A stretch of DNA of 10,085 nucleotides. Origin: UBA1388 sp964555515 (lineage in GTDB: Bacteria; Patescibacteriota; Microgenomatia; UBA1400; PJMF01). The notes under the pieces are model-generated. The model was given only the letters and a program-made list of their open reading frames with translations, was not told where the DNA came from and searched no databases. Every line of letters starts with the position of its first letter. Positions within the stretch are counted from its first letter, which is position 1. The stretch covers positions 1 through 10,085 of the forward strand of contig CAZKSJ010000033.1 in NCBI GenBank assembly GCA_964555515.1, given 5' to 3'. Of the stretch, positions 1 through 7,559 are shown piece after piece. A program made the position numbers and the translations under genes.

Positions 1-1734
1 TTGGCCAGCTCCCCTCATCAGCTTGGTGGATTATTAGAGATCACGCCGCTCTTAGCCGCTGCTGCTGGTGTGGCATACAAAGGTGATGAACAAAGTTGGT
101 ACGAAGCCCAAAACGTTTTTTTAATAGGTTATCAACCAAATGAGAGAAAGAAATTGATTGACACCTACTTTCAAGAATTTCGCAAAGTGTTTGGCTATTA
201 CCCTGTGTTTACCACCGCATGGATGATTGATGCCTGGTCACTGCAGTATTTAAAAACTGAGTATGGTGTGCAGCTTCACCAAATTACCAGAGAACAATTT
301 GGGACTGATTCTTACACACTTTACGGTGGCCCTATGCATTACCCTTACCGGCCATCTAAAAACTGGGCAATGATACCAAATGCCACCGAGCAACACATGC
401 CGGTCATTGTCCGCCAAACAATAGTTGACCCAATCTATGGATACGGCGATGTTTCAGACTCATATACCTCACAACCCAATGATTATTTATTACGTGATGA
501 CAACACCTCATACTTTGAGCATCTCTTTTTTCAAGCCCACTCCCAACCTCAAGATTACACCTTTGCCTTAATTGGTCTAGAAAATAGCATGGGTGAAAAC
601 ATTCAGGAGGAGTATGCAAGACAATTGGCTGTGGTTAAAAATTGGTTAGAACTAAATCCAAATAGTGCGGTTGTTTCTGTCGGTGATGTATTTTCCGCAG
701 TTAACAAGTTCCAAAATTCTGTTCAGGTTTATCATGGCACTGCCCAAAACAATACTGCTGAACAGGCGGTTTGGATTCAGTCTGATCAATATCGGGTTCG
801 CCTCCGGTTATCTGACAACGAGCTTTTTTTATCTGACCTGAGAATTTATCATCCCCAGTTTGCCGATCCTTATATAGAGACTCCTGCCGGCATTTTGGGG
901 TGGTGGATCATACCCTACATCATTGATGGTTCAAGAAACTTAAGTGTCGATACCACCCATTCGACACTAGGCATTAGAAACGATTATTTAACTAATAGAG
1001 AAGAAAAATATGGTGAACCTCAAAAAATCACTTTAGCAACTGAACTCAACGCCAAAGATTTCATCATCAAAAGAGAGGCAAGTTTGGTAAGTGTTTATCA
1101 TCAAAACAATTTACTAGCATCATTTGCACAAGATCAATTCAACTTAAATGACGTGGCAACACAACAACTAGCCAGTCACAGATCGCAGTTTGGAAATTTT
1201 TGGGATTTAGAACAAGACGACAATGCTTTTCGACCCGTGGTCTACGAAAAAAACTTGCAGGCGCCGCGCCAAGAGTTTAGCGATCAATTATTTCCACAAC
1301 TGGAAAGAGAATTTGCCGATGATCAAAATTCTGAACTGTATGTCAATAACCAATATGCAATTATCGGCAGAAATCCAATTAGACTCGTGCTCTTTCCCAA
1401 AGATGATCAGGGGAGGCAAGTGATGTTGGCCGACTTACCCAAGGTTTCAACTAACCCAAGTATTGCATCGGTTGACATTAAGAGACCCCATGGCAGTAAT
1501 GGTATGGTGTTTATAGACCTTGATGATTCAAATCCCGGTCAGGTAGAAGCTTCTGTCAGCAGTGGTTACTTCGTCTCAAGTGCAAAGGTGACATTTGTCA
1601 CCGATTGTAAACAGAAGCCGTTGTATTGCTTGACGCATCCCAAAAATACTTGGTGGTACTTAATGTCAAAAATTGAGGATAGAAGGAAAGCTAGAGAAGA
1701 AGTTGAGAATAAAGCGGAGATGTTCGTGGATTAG
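1..1734 (+). CDS. Large hypothetical protein, possibly a divergent sugar-hydrolase/deacetylase-like enzyme; 5' end probably cut by the window
   Basis: The frame is open from the first base, so the TTG at position 1 is probably not the true start and the N-terminus is missing. At least 577 residues are encoded, ending in TAG. The N-terminal part has an HQLGG motif (residues 6-10) and a pattern around residues 43-91 (GYQPNERKKLID, then FGYYP, TAWMIDAWSLQYL and YGV) that suggests an alpha/beta barrel enzyme acting on sugars, in the style of the polysaccharide deacetylase or GH57/GH38-type superfamilies. The rest looks beta-rich, and two cysteines (536, 543) precede a charged C-terminal helix. 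No signal peptide can be judged. It converges on the next gene with a 27-bp gap and no obvious terminator. I see the motif pattern; the sugar-enzyme assignment is inference and no family name is certain. Confidence 0.6.
   Translation: MASSPHQLGGLLEITPLLAAAAGVAYKGDEQSWYEAQNVFLIGYQPNERKKLIDTYFQEFRKVFGYYPVFTTAWMIDAWSLQYLKTEYGVQLHQITREQFGTDSYTLYGGPMHYPYRPSKNWAMIPNATEQHMPVIVRQTIVDPIYGYGDVSDSYTSQPNDYLLRDDNTSYFEHLFFQAHSQPQDYTFALIGLENSMGENIQEEYARQLAVVKNWLELNPNSAVVSVGDVFSAVNKFQNSVQVYHGTAQNNTAEQAVWIQSDQYRVRLRLSDNELFLSDLRIYHPQFADPYIETPAGILGWWIIPYIIDGSRNLSVDTTHSTLGIRNDYLTNREEKYGEPQKITLATELNAKDFIIKREASLVSVYHQNNLLASFAQDQFNLNDVATQQLASHRSQFGNFWDLEQDDNAFRPVVYEKNLQAPRQEFSDQLFPQLEREFADDQNSELYVNNQYAIIGRNPIRLVLFPKDDQGRQVMLADLPKVSTNPSIASVDIKRPHGSNGMVFIDLDDSNPGQVEASVSSGYFVSSAKVTFVTDCKQKPLYCLTHPKNTWWYLMSKIEDRRKAREEVENKAEMFVD
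943..968. repeat. Intragenic inverted repeat, 8-bp arms with 10-bp loop
   Basis: AGTGTCGA at 943-950 is perfectly complementary to TCGACACT at 961-968, with a 10-base loop. It lies inside the first gene. It may be a chance hairpin; no U-tract follows, so it does not look like a terminator. Confidence 0.45.
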
Positions 1735-1761
1735 TGCCCCGACCCACTTCATAACAGCTAC

Positions 1762-3024
1762 TTATTTTTGGACAAAGATAATGGCATTTGGGATATTTCT
1801 GCCAGGACCCGCCACGTATTTGCCTCCTGCCCATAAAGCAGTTGATCCACCACTATCTAGGTTGAGTGCATTTTCCATTCCCAGCGCCTTTAACGCCCAT
1901 GCAGATTCCGCCACAGTTGAACCATAAACTACACCGATATACACAGTATTTCCCTTATTAGCCACAAAGCTTCGGTTTGCTTTGCTGCCTTTCTTTGGAT
2001 CACCATCTCCCGTGAAATTAATATTACCGCTATTAATTGTGAGGGGATAATTGGATAGCATGCTATCAATGCTTGTGTCACGTCCCCATTGTGAAGCAGC
2101 GCCAACAAATCTGATGTAACCAGATCCAAATATGACTGCGGGATTATTGCTGTAGACATTGTTGTCTGAGTTAAAATAAACTTTGTCCTTATTCATTAAG
2201 AGCAAATCAAAGCTGTTCTTTTTATCTGCACATGATGGATAAGAGGCAGGGCAAAAGTAAGTTCCATTCACTCCGGCATAACCACCATTTCTGGAAACAT
2301 AATCTCCTAAGGATAAAACCGGACAGTCGTTGCCACAGTTTCCTGCACTCGCTGTATCCAAAATCACTTTGGTAGAGTTCAAATCACCTGCCACTAACGC
2401 GACAGTAAAAGATCCTATTTCTGTACTCACCGTTTGTCTACTATAACCGTTGCTGGGTGCATCATTACTAGCTGGAGCAGTTGGGATAACCACTTCAGCT
2501 TTGGCAGCAATTTCCTTTTCTAATGTTGTTATTGTCAACTCAAGCTCTGTTGCACTTTCTGTGGCAAGTTTGAGATCCGCCTGACCAACCGCGGCCAATA
2601 CAGTTGCCCATTGTTCACTGACTGCTGTCGTATTGACTGCCGCGTCTTTCAAATCAAGAATCCGCTCATATGATTGGACGGCTTGGGTATTTATTGACTT
2701 TAAAGCTGACAAATCTTCCTCAAGCTGGTCGTTGCGCAGCTTCTGATCCTCGCTGGCAAGACTATCAAACTCTACCCGACAAATTTCGAGCTTCTGGGTT
2801 AGATTGGCATTCTCCAATGCATGGTCAGACAACTGGCGTTGTAAATTCTGTAAGTTTTGGTATTGCACAAGTAACAATGTTAAACCTGTGATCAAACCAG
2901 TGCCCAAAATAATACTCACTAAGATGTATTTATTCTTCACTAATCTGTGAAAGTGTTTTTGTTGAAGCGACCACTCTTCTGAAATTGGCACAGAAATAAT
3001 ATACCAGAACTGAGATGAGCTCAC
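1762..3024 (-). CDS. Membrane-anchored coiled-coil protein with C-terminal phosphodiester glycosidase (NAGPA/DUF2233) domain
   Basis: This 420-residue protein has a short cytoplasmic N-terminus, one transmembrane helix at about 34-54, a long coiled-coil-like stalk at about 55-175, a Pro/Ala/Ser linker (180-195) and a C-terminal domain (about 203-420). That domain shows NAGPA hallmarks: GVNGTYF at 251-257 and NLDSGGSTALW at 388-398. Family members remove N-acetylglucosamine from phosphodiester-linked glycans or act on related cell-wall substrates. Here the domain should face outside, consistent with paired cysteines (230/234 and 258/265). The start is a GTG; only one codon separates it from an upstream in-frame stop, so it is the first possible start. 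The ribosome site is weak (a TAGG just before the GTG). It follows the GH13 gene by 14 bp, so co-transcription is likely. The exact substrate cannot be read from sequence. Confidence 0.85.
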   Translation of the reverse strand: MSSSQFWYIISVPISEEWSLQQKHFHRLVKNKYILVSIILGTGLITGLTLLLVQYQNLQNLQRQLSDHALENANLTQKLEICRVEFDSLASEDQKLRNDQLEEDLSALKSINTQAVQSYERILDLKDAAVNTTAVSEQWATVLAAVGQADLKLATESATELELTITTLEKEIAAKAEVVIPTAPASNDAPSNGYSRQTVSTEIGSFTVALVAGDLNSTKVILDTASAGNCGNDCPVLSLGDYVSRNGGYAGVNGTYFCPASYPSCADKKNSFDLLLMNKDKVYFNSDNNVYSNNPAVIFGSGYIRFVGAASQWGRDTSIDSMLSNYPLTINSGNINFTGDGDPKKGSKANRSFVANKGNTVYIGVVYGSTVAESAWALKALGMENALNLDSGGSTALWAGGKYVAGPGRNIPNAIIFVQK

Positions 3025-3038
3025 TACCTACACTCTTG

Positions 3039-4940
3039 TTAAGTTGTTAAGTCTCCCAAAATTACACAGCCGGCGGGAGCGACACGGATGCGGATTTTTT
3101 CTTTTTCAAAGCCATCGGGATCTTCAAAAGTTACTGACTGACCCAATTGAGAATGATCGGTGGAAAAGAGGTAAGTGAAAGCCTTAGTAGACATATGCTG
3201 CGAATAATCGAGCTTTACCCAAGCTGAACTCTCCTGACTGGTGTCAGTGTTAATCACACAAAGCAAACGCTCATGATCATCATGCCTCAACCAGGGAATG
3301 ATGCCTTTTAACTGACTTCCAATCATTTGAGGGGGTCCAAAATTGATGCCATCACCTGATATTTGTAGTAAGTTTTGCATGCCATAAATTAGACTACTAT
3401 GGTTTTTGCGAAACTCTAACAAAGCTCGGATGAATTGATATGTAAGATGTTCCTCGTTAAAAAAGTGAACGCCTTTAGATCTGAATGCCCCAAATTCTCC
3501 GCCAAACATCGCTTCTCTGATGTAGTTATCATCTCTGCCGGCGCCATCAAACGCCTGTTCAGAACCATAATAAATACAGGGAATGCCTTGGGTGGTGAGT
3601 AGTGTAAAGACTGCGCTGGGGGCGAGGCGTTGATTGTAAACACTGCCATGAGTAAAGCGTGCTTTGTCATAACCCAAACGAATCTGATCGTGATCATCAT
3701 AAATTGTAATCATGTTGTGATGAAACCCCTCGCTTAACAGCGAGTCAGACAACTCATTTTCAAAATACGAAAAATAGTCTTGGGGATTAGCTTGACCACG
3801 TACCATTTTGACTAAAGCGGCTGGTAAGTCATCAATTCCCAAGAATGCTTTGAGACCGGTTTGTGCTAATACTTGTTTCGCCTTCGGGATACCTCCCGCA
3901 ATCTCACCAATTAAGTAATAGTTGTCTTTGCCAATTTGAGCAGCAAACTGAGTAATCTCAGTTACAAACATTTTGATTGCTTCTGGAGGCATGTGCTTCA
4001 CTGCGTCAATTCGGTAGCCGTCGAGGTCGGCAAATGCCAACCAATATTTGTAAACATCAATCAGGGTGGTGAGGGTAGATGACGGTTGGAACTGATTAGA
4101 GGTAAAACTGCCTAAATTAAAATCCTTACAGTATAAAAAGTCACCGTTTAAATAATTTTCTGGATCATCCCAATCTGAAATACAACCGCGACAATTAAAG
4201 GCATTGGCATTTTGTAATTCGGCTGGCCAGATGGCTCCGTCTGGCCAGGCTTGCGGATATTGGCTAAGATCCAAGTTGGCAAACGGTAAAATTGGTTCAC
4301 CTGCGGCATCGCAAAATCCTTTAACTGGATACTTGCCATCATACTTAAACTTTGGCTCACCCTCTGGAGGATCGCCGCCAGGCAGATCATACTTAAAAAC
4401 ATAACCAGCATGATTGAAAATGATATCTAAAACAACGTGTATACCCAACTCATGTGCTGTCCTAACCATCATCTTCAGGTCTTCAGCGGACCCATAATGA
4501 GGGTCGACCGCTAAGAAATTCTGGGTGTTGTAACCATGGTAAGCAGTGTGATCATGAGCGGCTTGTTTCAGAACTGGACTAAGCCAGATAGCGGTAACGC
4601 CCAATCTCTTGATATAACCCAATTTGCTTTGCAATCCTTTCAAGGTGCCACCAACAAAAGTGTTGCCCGCGGCGCGCCAGCGCGCCGCGTCCTCCTCATA
4701 ATTAATCGCATTCTCATAGTCGTCAACAGAATAGGGAGGGGTACCACCATTAGTTACCAATTCGCCTTGATTATCAGCATAACCACTCTCTTTGCCATCA
4801 GAGAACCTATCAGTCATCACAAAATAAAACACTTGCTCTGCCCATGATTGTGGAGAGGGAGAGTGATGATCAGCCAACAGTTCTTGCCAATTGATGTCTT
4901 TAATGTATTGCACTGACTTAAGTATCCAATAAAATGTCAA
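3039..4940 (-). CDS. Alpha-amylase family glycoside hydrolase (GH13)
   Basis: The 633-residue protein carries the four conserved GH13 regions: DIIFNH (172-177), GYRIDAVKH with nucleophile Asp312, LIGEIAG with acid/base Glu346, and YDDHD with the transition-state Asp418. GIPCIYYGSEQAF (452-464) is also typical, followed by a beta-sandwich C-terminal domain. It should cleave or transfer alpha-1,4-linked glucans; the exact specificity is unclear. No signal peptide is evident, suggesting a cytosolic enzyme. Between regions I and II it has an insertion with Cys210, Cys250, Cys253 and Cys271. The start is uncertain: TTG at 4940 has no ribosome site, an in-frame stop lies five codons upstream, and a GTG at 4913 is an alternative. 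It lies 29 bp after the glycosyltransferase gene and 14 bp before the NAGPA gene. G+C is near 47% in a sampled stretch, clearly above the preceding gene. Confidence 0.95.
   Translation of the reverse strand: MTFYWILKSVQYIKDINWQELLADHHSPSPQSWAEQVFYFVMTDRFSDGKESGYADNQGELVTNGGTPPYSVDDYENAINYEEDAARWRAAGNTFVGGTLKGLQSKLGYIKRLGVTAIWLSPVLKQAAHDHTAYHGYNTQNFLAVDPHYGSAEDLKMMVRTAHELGIHVVLDIIFNHAGYVFKYDLPGGDPPEGEPKFKYDGKYPVKGFCDAAGEPILPFANLDLSQYPQAWPDGAIWPAELQNANAFNCRGCISDWDDPENYLNGDFLYCKDFNLGSFTSNQFQPSSTLTTLIDVYKYWLAFADLDGYRIDAVKHMPPEAIKMFVTEITQFAAQIGKDNYYLIGEIAGGIPKAKQVLAQTGLKAFLGIDDLPAALVKMVRGQANPQDYFSYFENELSDSLLSEGFHHNMITIYDDHDQIRLGYDKARFTHGSVYNQRLAPSAVFTLLTTQGIPCIYYGSEQAFDGAGRDDNYIREAMFGGEFGAFRSKGVHFFNEEHLTYQFIRALLEFRKNHSSLIYGMQNLLQISGDGINFGPPQMIGSQLKGIIPWLRHDDHERLLCVINTDTSQESSAWVKLDYSQHMSTKAFTYLFSTDHSQLGQSVTFEDPDGFEKEKIRIRVAPAGCVILGDLTT
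4223..4248. repeat. Intragenic inverted repeat in the GH13 gene, 9-bp arms
   Basis: CTGGCCAGA (4223-4231) pairs perfectly with TCTGGCCAG (4240-4248) around an 8-base loop. It lies in the part encoding the insertion between catalytic regions I and II. It may be a coding coincidence. Confidence 0.5.
4668..4689. repeat. GC-rich perfect hairpin inside the GH13 gene, 10-bp arms and 2-base loop
   Basis: CGCGGCGCGC (4668-4677) and GCGCGCCGCG (4680-4689) are exact reverse complements around CA. The stretch encodes residues about 85-91 (AARWRAA) near the 5' end of the mRNA. It is an all-GC island in an otherwise moderate-GC gene and would form a very stable RNA stem. Confidence 0.6.
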
Positions 4941-4969
4941 GCTGAGACAGTATCAATATGAAACTACCA

Positions 4970-6640
4970 TTATTGATAGTCGATATCTTTAGCATTAACA
5001 GAAGGCTTTAACACTAAAAACTCTGGGCGACCATCTAAAAAGTTAATAGTCTTGATTAATTCAAATCCTGGAGGTATCTCGCAATTTGGTAACACCACAT
5101 AAATATTTTTTGCGTTAGTGTCATAAACGTCAATTGGACAAGGATTTTCGTCAAACGTGTAATTAAACATCTCCCAATTTGTAACACCACTTTCTATAGA
5201 TTTATGAGCCAATCTTTTGGCTGGCCACGCTTGAAAATCCTTTGGAAGAATTTTGTTATAAAACAAAACAAAAATATATGGCTCACCTTCACGATTAGTA
5301 ATCGTAATTTTTTCGGTTTCTATACTATTCAAATAATTAATCAATTCATGATAACCATATTGCCTGAACCATGGCTGGTGTAGTTGTTGATGAACTGAGT
5401 ACTGATGCCAGGCTTTGGCAAAAAAGAAAATTGAAATTAAAGACCCTACAACTACATAAGCATAGAACAAATATTTTGAATATTTAAATAGAAATAAACC
5501 ACAACTATAAATTCCCAGAGCAATTAGGTAAGCAATGGGTGGCAAGAGATATAAAGTCCGATATGTATGTGGCAATTCTGCATACGTTAAGGCTGCTGGA
5601 AGTGGAGCAATCACCAACCAAAATAATAACCATTTATCATATTTAGAAAACTTTCTTACTGAAATGCCAAGACCAACCAAAAAGAATGGCAAGTAAATTA
5701 ACAAAAATTGGCCAGTATCTGGAATAGTAACTCGTGGCGGCTGAGCTCCACCAAAAAATAAATATGATAGAGAAGTGTTAATTAAATAGCTGTCGGCAAA
5801 ACTATTGAGATATGAAAGGGGTTTATTGTGATATATTCTAGTTTTGATGAGCGGTACACTAATTGGCCCTCCATCTTCTCTAATTGCCTCTTCTCTTTTA
5901 AGAAAACTTCCCTGATCTTTAAAAATACTGATTTGGGTAAACCGAGAGCTACTTGAGGTTAATGAAAGTCCAATACCAACTATCCACACAACAATAATTG
6001 TATAGAGTACGCTTTTTGGAGTTTTGGCTACACCAAAAATTATTGCTACTACAAGTATTAGTGGAGCAATCAGCCTAGCTGTATGATAAGTAAATAGTGT
6101 TAATAATAAAAAGAATACTGAGAGCAAGTGAATTTTTATTGATCGAAAACCAACAAGTAAATACAGGCTGATCATAAATAATGTTAGTGCCACACCAGCT
6201 TCAATGGCCGTGCGCGAAATTTCAATGTGCCAAGGTGAAATAACAATCATCAAAGCTGATAAAATTGATAACCACAATCTCTTACTCAACTTATAAGTTA
6301 TTAAAAACATAAATACTGGTAGTAAGCTACCACAAAATGCTGCTGGCAGCCGTGAAGTGACTTCATTGAGAGAATCAAACAAAATCCCTGGAATTGTAAA
6401 ATAACTGTATAAAGCCGGTTTCCAATCATCAAAACTTCTTAACACCAGTGGAAAAAGATTACCCCATTCATCTCTACCAGTAGTTAAAATTGACCATCCA
6501 TTATATCCTAGAGCCGCTTCATCAGCGGCAAAAGCAGTAGGAAGTTCTCCTAATTTATAAAACCTTAAAATAGCGGCTAACAAAAAAATAAATAAGGAGA
6601 TATAAAATGTTTTGTTGGTATAAATCTTAAAAACTGACAT
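4970..6640 (-). CDS. Multi-pass membrane glycosyltransferase of the PMT/ArnT (GT39/GT83-like) superfamily
   Basis: The 556-residue protein is a GT-C fold enzyme that would transfer sugar from a lipid-phosphate donor outside the membrane. The first helix (about 12-28) is followed by an outer loop with the conserved acidic pair Asp40-Glu41 in the stretch FAADEAALGYNGWSI. DDWKPALYSY (71-80), SPWHIEISRTAIEAG (135-149) and YHTARL (185-190) are typical of the PMT_2 group. Further hydrophobic segments lie near 104-116, 123-136, 150-164, 170-183, 188-204, 211-228, 311-326, 337-350, 362-386 and 391-408. Residues about 411-556 form a soluble, probably extracytoplasmic C-terminal domain. The start is ATG with a weak upstream GATAGG. 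It heads the tight glycosyltransferase-GH13-NAGPA cluster. Base composition is much more AT-rich (about 23-30% G+C in sampled lines) than the GH13 gene. The acceptor, protein or glycan, is not evident. Confidence 0.85.
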   Translation of the reverse strand: MSVFKIYTNKTFYISLFIFLLAAILRFYKLGELPTAFAADEAALGYNGWSILTTGRDEWGNLFPLVLRSFDDWKPALYSYFTIPGILFDSLNEVTSRLPAAFCGSLLPVFMFLITYKLSKRLWLSILSALMIVISPWHIEISRTAIEAGVALTLFMISLYLLVGFRSIKIHLLSVFFLLLTLFTYHTARLIAPLILVVAIIFGVAKTPKSVLYTIIVVWIVGIGLSLTSSSSRFTQISIFKDQGSFLKREEAIREDGGPISVPLIKTRIYHNKPLSYLNSFADSYLINTSLSYLFFGGAQPPRVTIPDTGQFLLIYLPFFLVGLGISVRKFSKYDKWLLFWLVIAPLPAALTYAELPHTYRTLYLLPPIAYLIALGIYSCGLFLFKYSKYLFYAYVVVGSLISIFFFAKAWHQYSVHQQLHQPWFRQYGYHELINYLNSIETEKITITNREGEPYIFVLFYNKILPKDFQAWPAKRLAHKSIESGVTNWEMFNYTFDENPCPIDVYDTNAKNIYVVLPNCEIPPGFELIKTINFLDGRPEFLVLKPSVNAKDIDYQ

Positions 6641-6663
6641 GAGCCTATCTTAGCACTAAAATA

Positions 6664-6713
6664 ATATTCAAAAATCATTAAATTAATCATCATGGTGACG
6701 ATTATTTGAATAT
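6664..6713. repeat. AT-rich inverted repeat between the ATP-grasp and glycosyltransferase genes; possible weak terminator or attenuator
   Basis: ATATTCAAAAATC (6664-6676) pairs with GATTATTTGAATAT (6700-6713), with 9 bp perfect, one bulged base, then 4 bp, around a 23-base loop. It lies in the 109-bp gap upstream of the glycosyltransferase. On the minus strand the stem is followed by an A/T-rich run (TATTATTTTA), which would fit a weak intrinsic terminator, but the long loop and AT-only stem make this uncertain. Confidence 0.4.
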
Positions 6714-6749
6714 CCTCTAAATTTAAAAAATATGAAAAATACTCTATAT

Positions 6750-7559
6750 TTACAAACCAATTGCAGTGCTTGCGATACTGACAGCATCTGAATTTGAATT
6801 ATCCAAATTAGCAGCATCTATATTCAAGAGCGAAGAGGGAATTACATTTGCCTCTTTTCTAAATTCCAATGATTCATTTTGGATTATCACTCGCGAAGAA
6901 ATTTCTCTGACAATACTTCTAATCAATTGTTTCGACATTTTTTCATCATCTTTTTGATTGACGTCCCAATCAATACCTGGGCCAATATTTCCCTCCACAA
7001 AGTAGGGATGACCAGAGTTGCTGATTGCAAAGTCAAGCGCAAACAGTGAGTTTGGTTTATCTATCAATCTAAGCAGCTTCCTTGCTAAAGTATGCACCTT
7101 TTGAGGAATCTCCCCAGGTTTCACATAAATCAACTGTCCTCCTTGGTGAGCGTTGCATCTGAAATCATTTTCTTTGGCTAGCCTCAAATAGGACTGCAAT
7201 AATTTATTATGTTGAAAGATTAATCTAATATCGGTTGAAACAAGATGTTTTTTGTATCCGAATCCTTTGTCAAACAAAAGGAGTGGTTGCAAGACAAACT
7301 TCACATCACGATGTGTCTTCATAATTTTGGAAATTCTCTCAAGAAATTGATTATTGATTTTATAAACATGATTTCCTCCCGCACCAAACCTATCTTTAAG
7401 CACCAATTTTTTCGAAAAGTCCGCTGGAAAATCCATGTTTTTGATTAAAATGCGTAGTTTATTAATAGCATCACTCACCGTAGCTGTGCGGCCAGATTTT
7501 TTTAAAAACTGTAGGGATTGCGTCTGCTGGATACATTTTATATGAAAGAAATTTGTCAA
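6750..7559 (-). CDS. ATP-grasp protein, C-terminal fragment containing the ATP-binding domain (frameshifted from the N-terminal fragment)
   Basis: The 269-residue frame holds the catalytic half of an ATP-grasp ligase. Its first 21 residues are an out-of-frame shadow of the upstream fragment. The real continuation begins at SGRTATV, position about 7496, after a +1 shift. In the rebuilt 401-residue protein, LVLKDRFGAGGNHVY (184-198) is the ATP-binding lysine/glycine-loop region, DIRLIF (242-247) a conserved core strand, FALDFAI (305-311) carries an acidic residue, and YFVEGNIGPG (318-327) gives the Mg-binding Glu321 and Asn323. These residues are intact, so the enzyme was recently functional or still is. 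The tail (about 360-401) is Asn/Ser/Asp/Ala-rich and low in complexity. ATP-grasp enzymes join a carboxylate to an amine or thiol through an acyl phosphate; the substrate here is unknown. The ATG at 7559 has no support as a real start. Confidence 0.75.
   Translation of the reverse strand: MTNFFHIKCIQQTQSLQFLKKSGRTATVSDAINKLRILIKNMDFPADFSKKLVLKDRFGAGGNHVYKINNQFLERISKIMKTHRDVKFVLQPLLLFDKGFGYKKHLVSTDIRLIFQHNKLLQSYLRLAKENDFRCNAHQGGQLIYVKPGEIPQKVHTLARKLLRLIDKPNSLFALDFAISNSGHPYFVEGNIGPGIDWDVNQKDDEKMSKQLIRSIVREISSRVIIQNESLEFRKEANVIPSSLLNIDAANLDNSNSDAVSIASTAIGL

Noticed and set aside
7497..7508. Programmed -1 ribosomal frameshift at the A-rich run
   Set aside because: The downstream frame is reached by +1 (or -2), not -1, so the classical X XXY YYZ mechanism does not fit.
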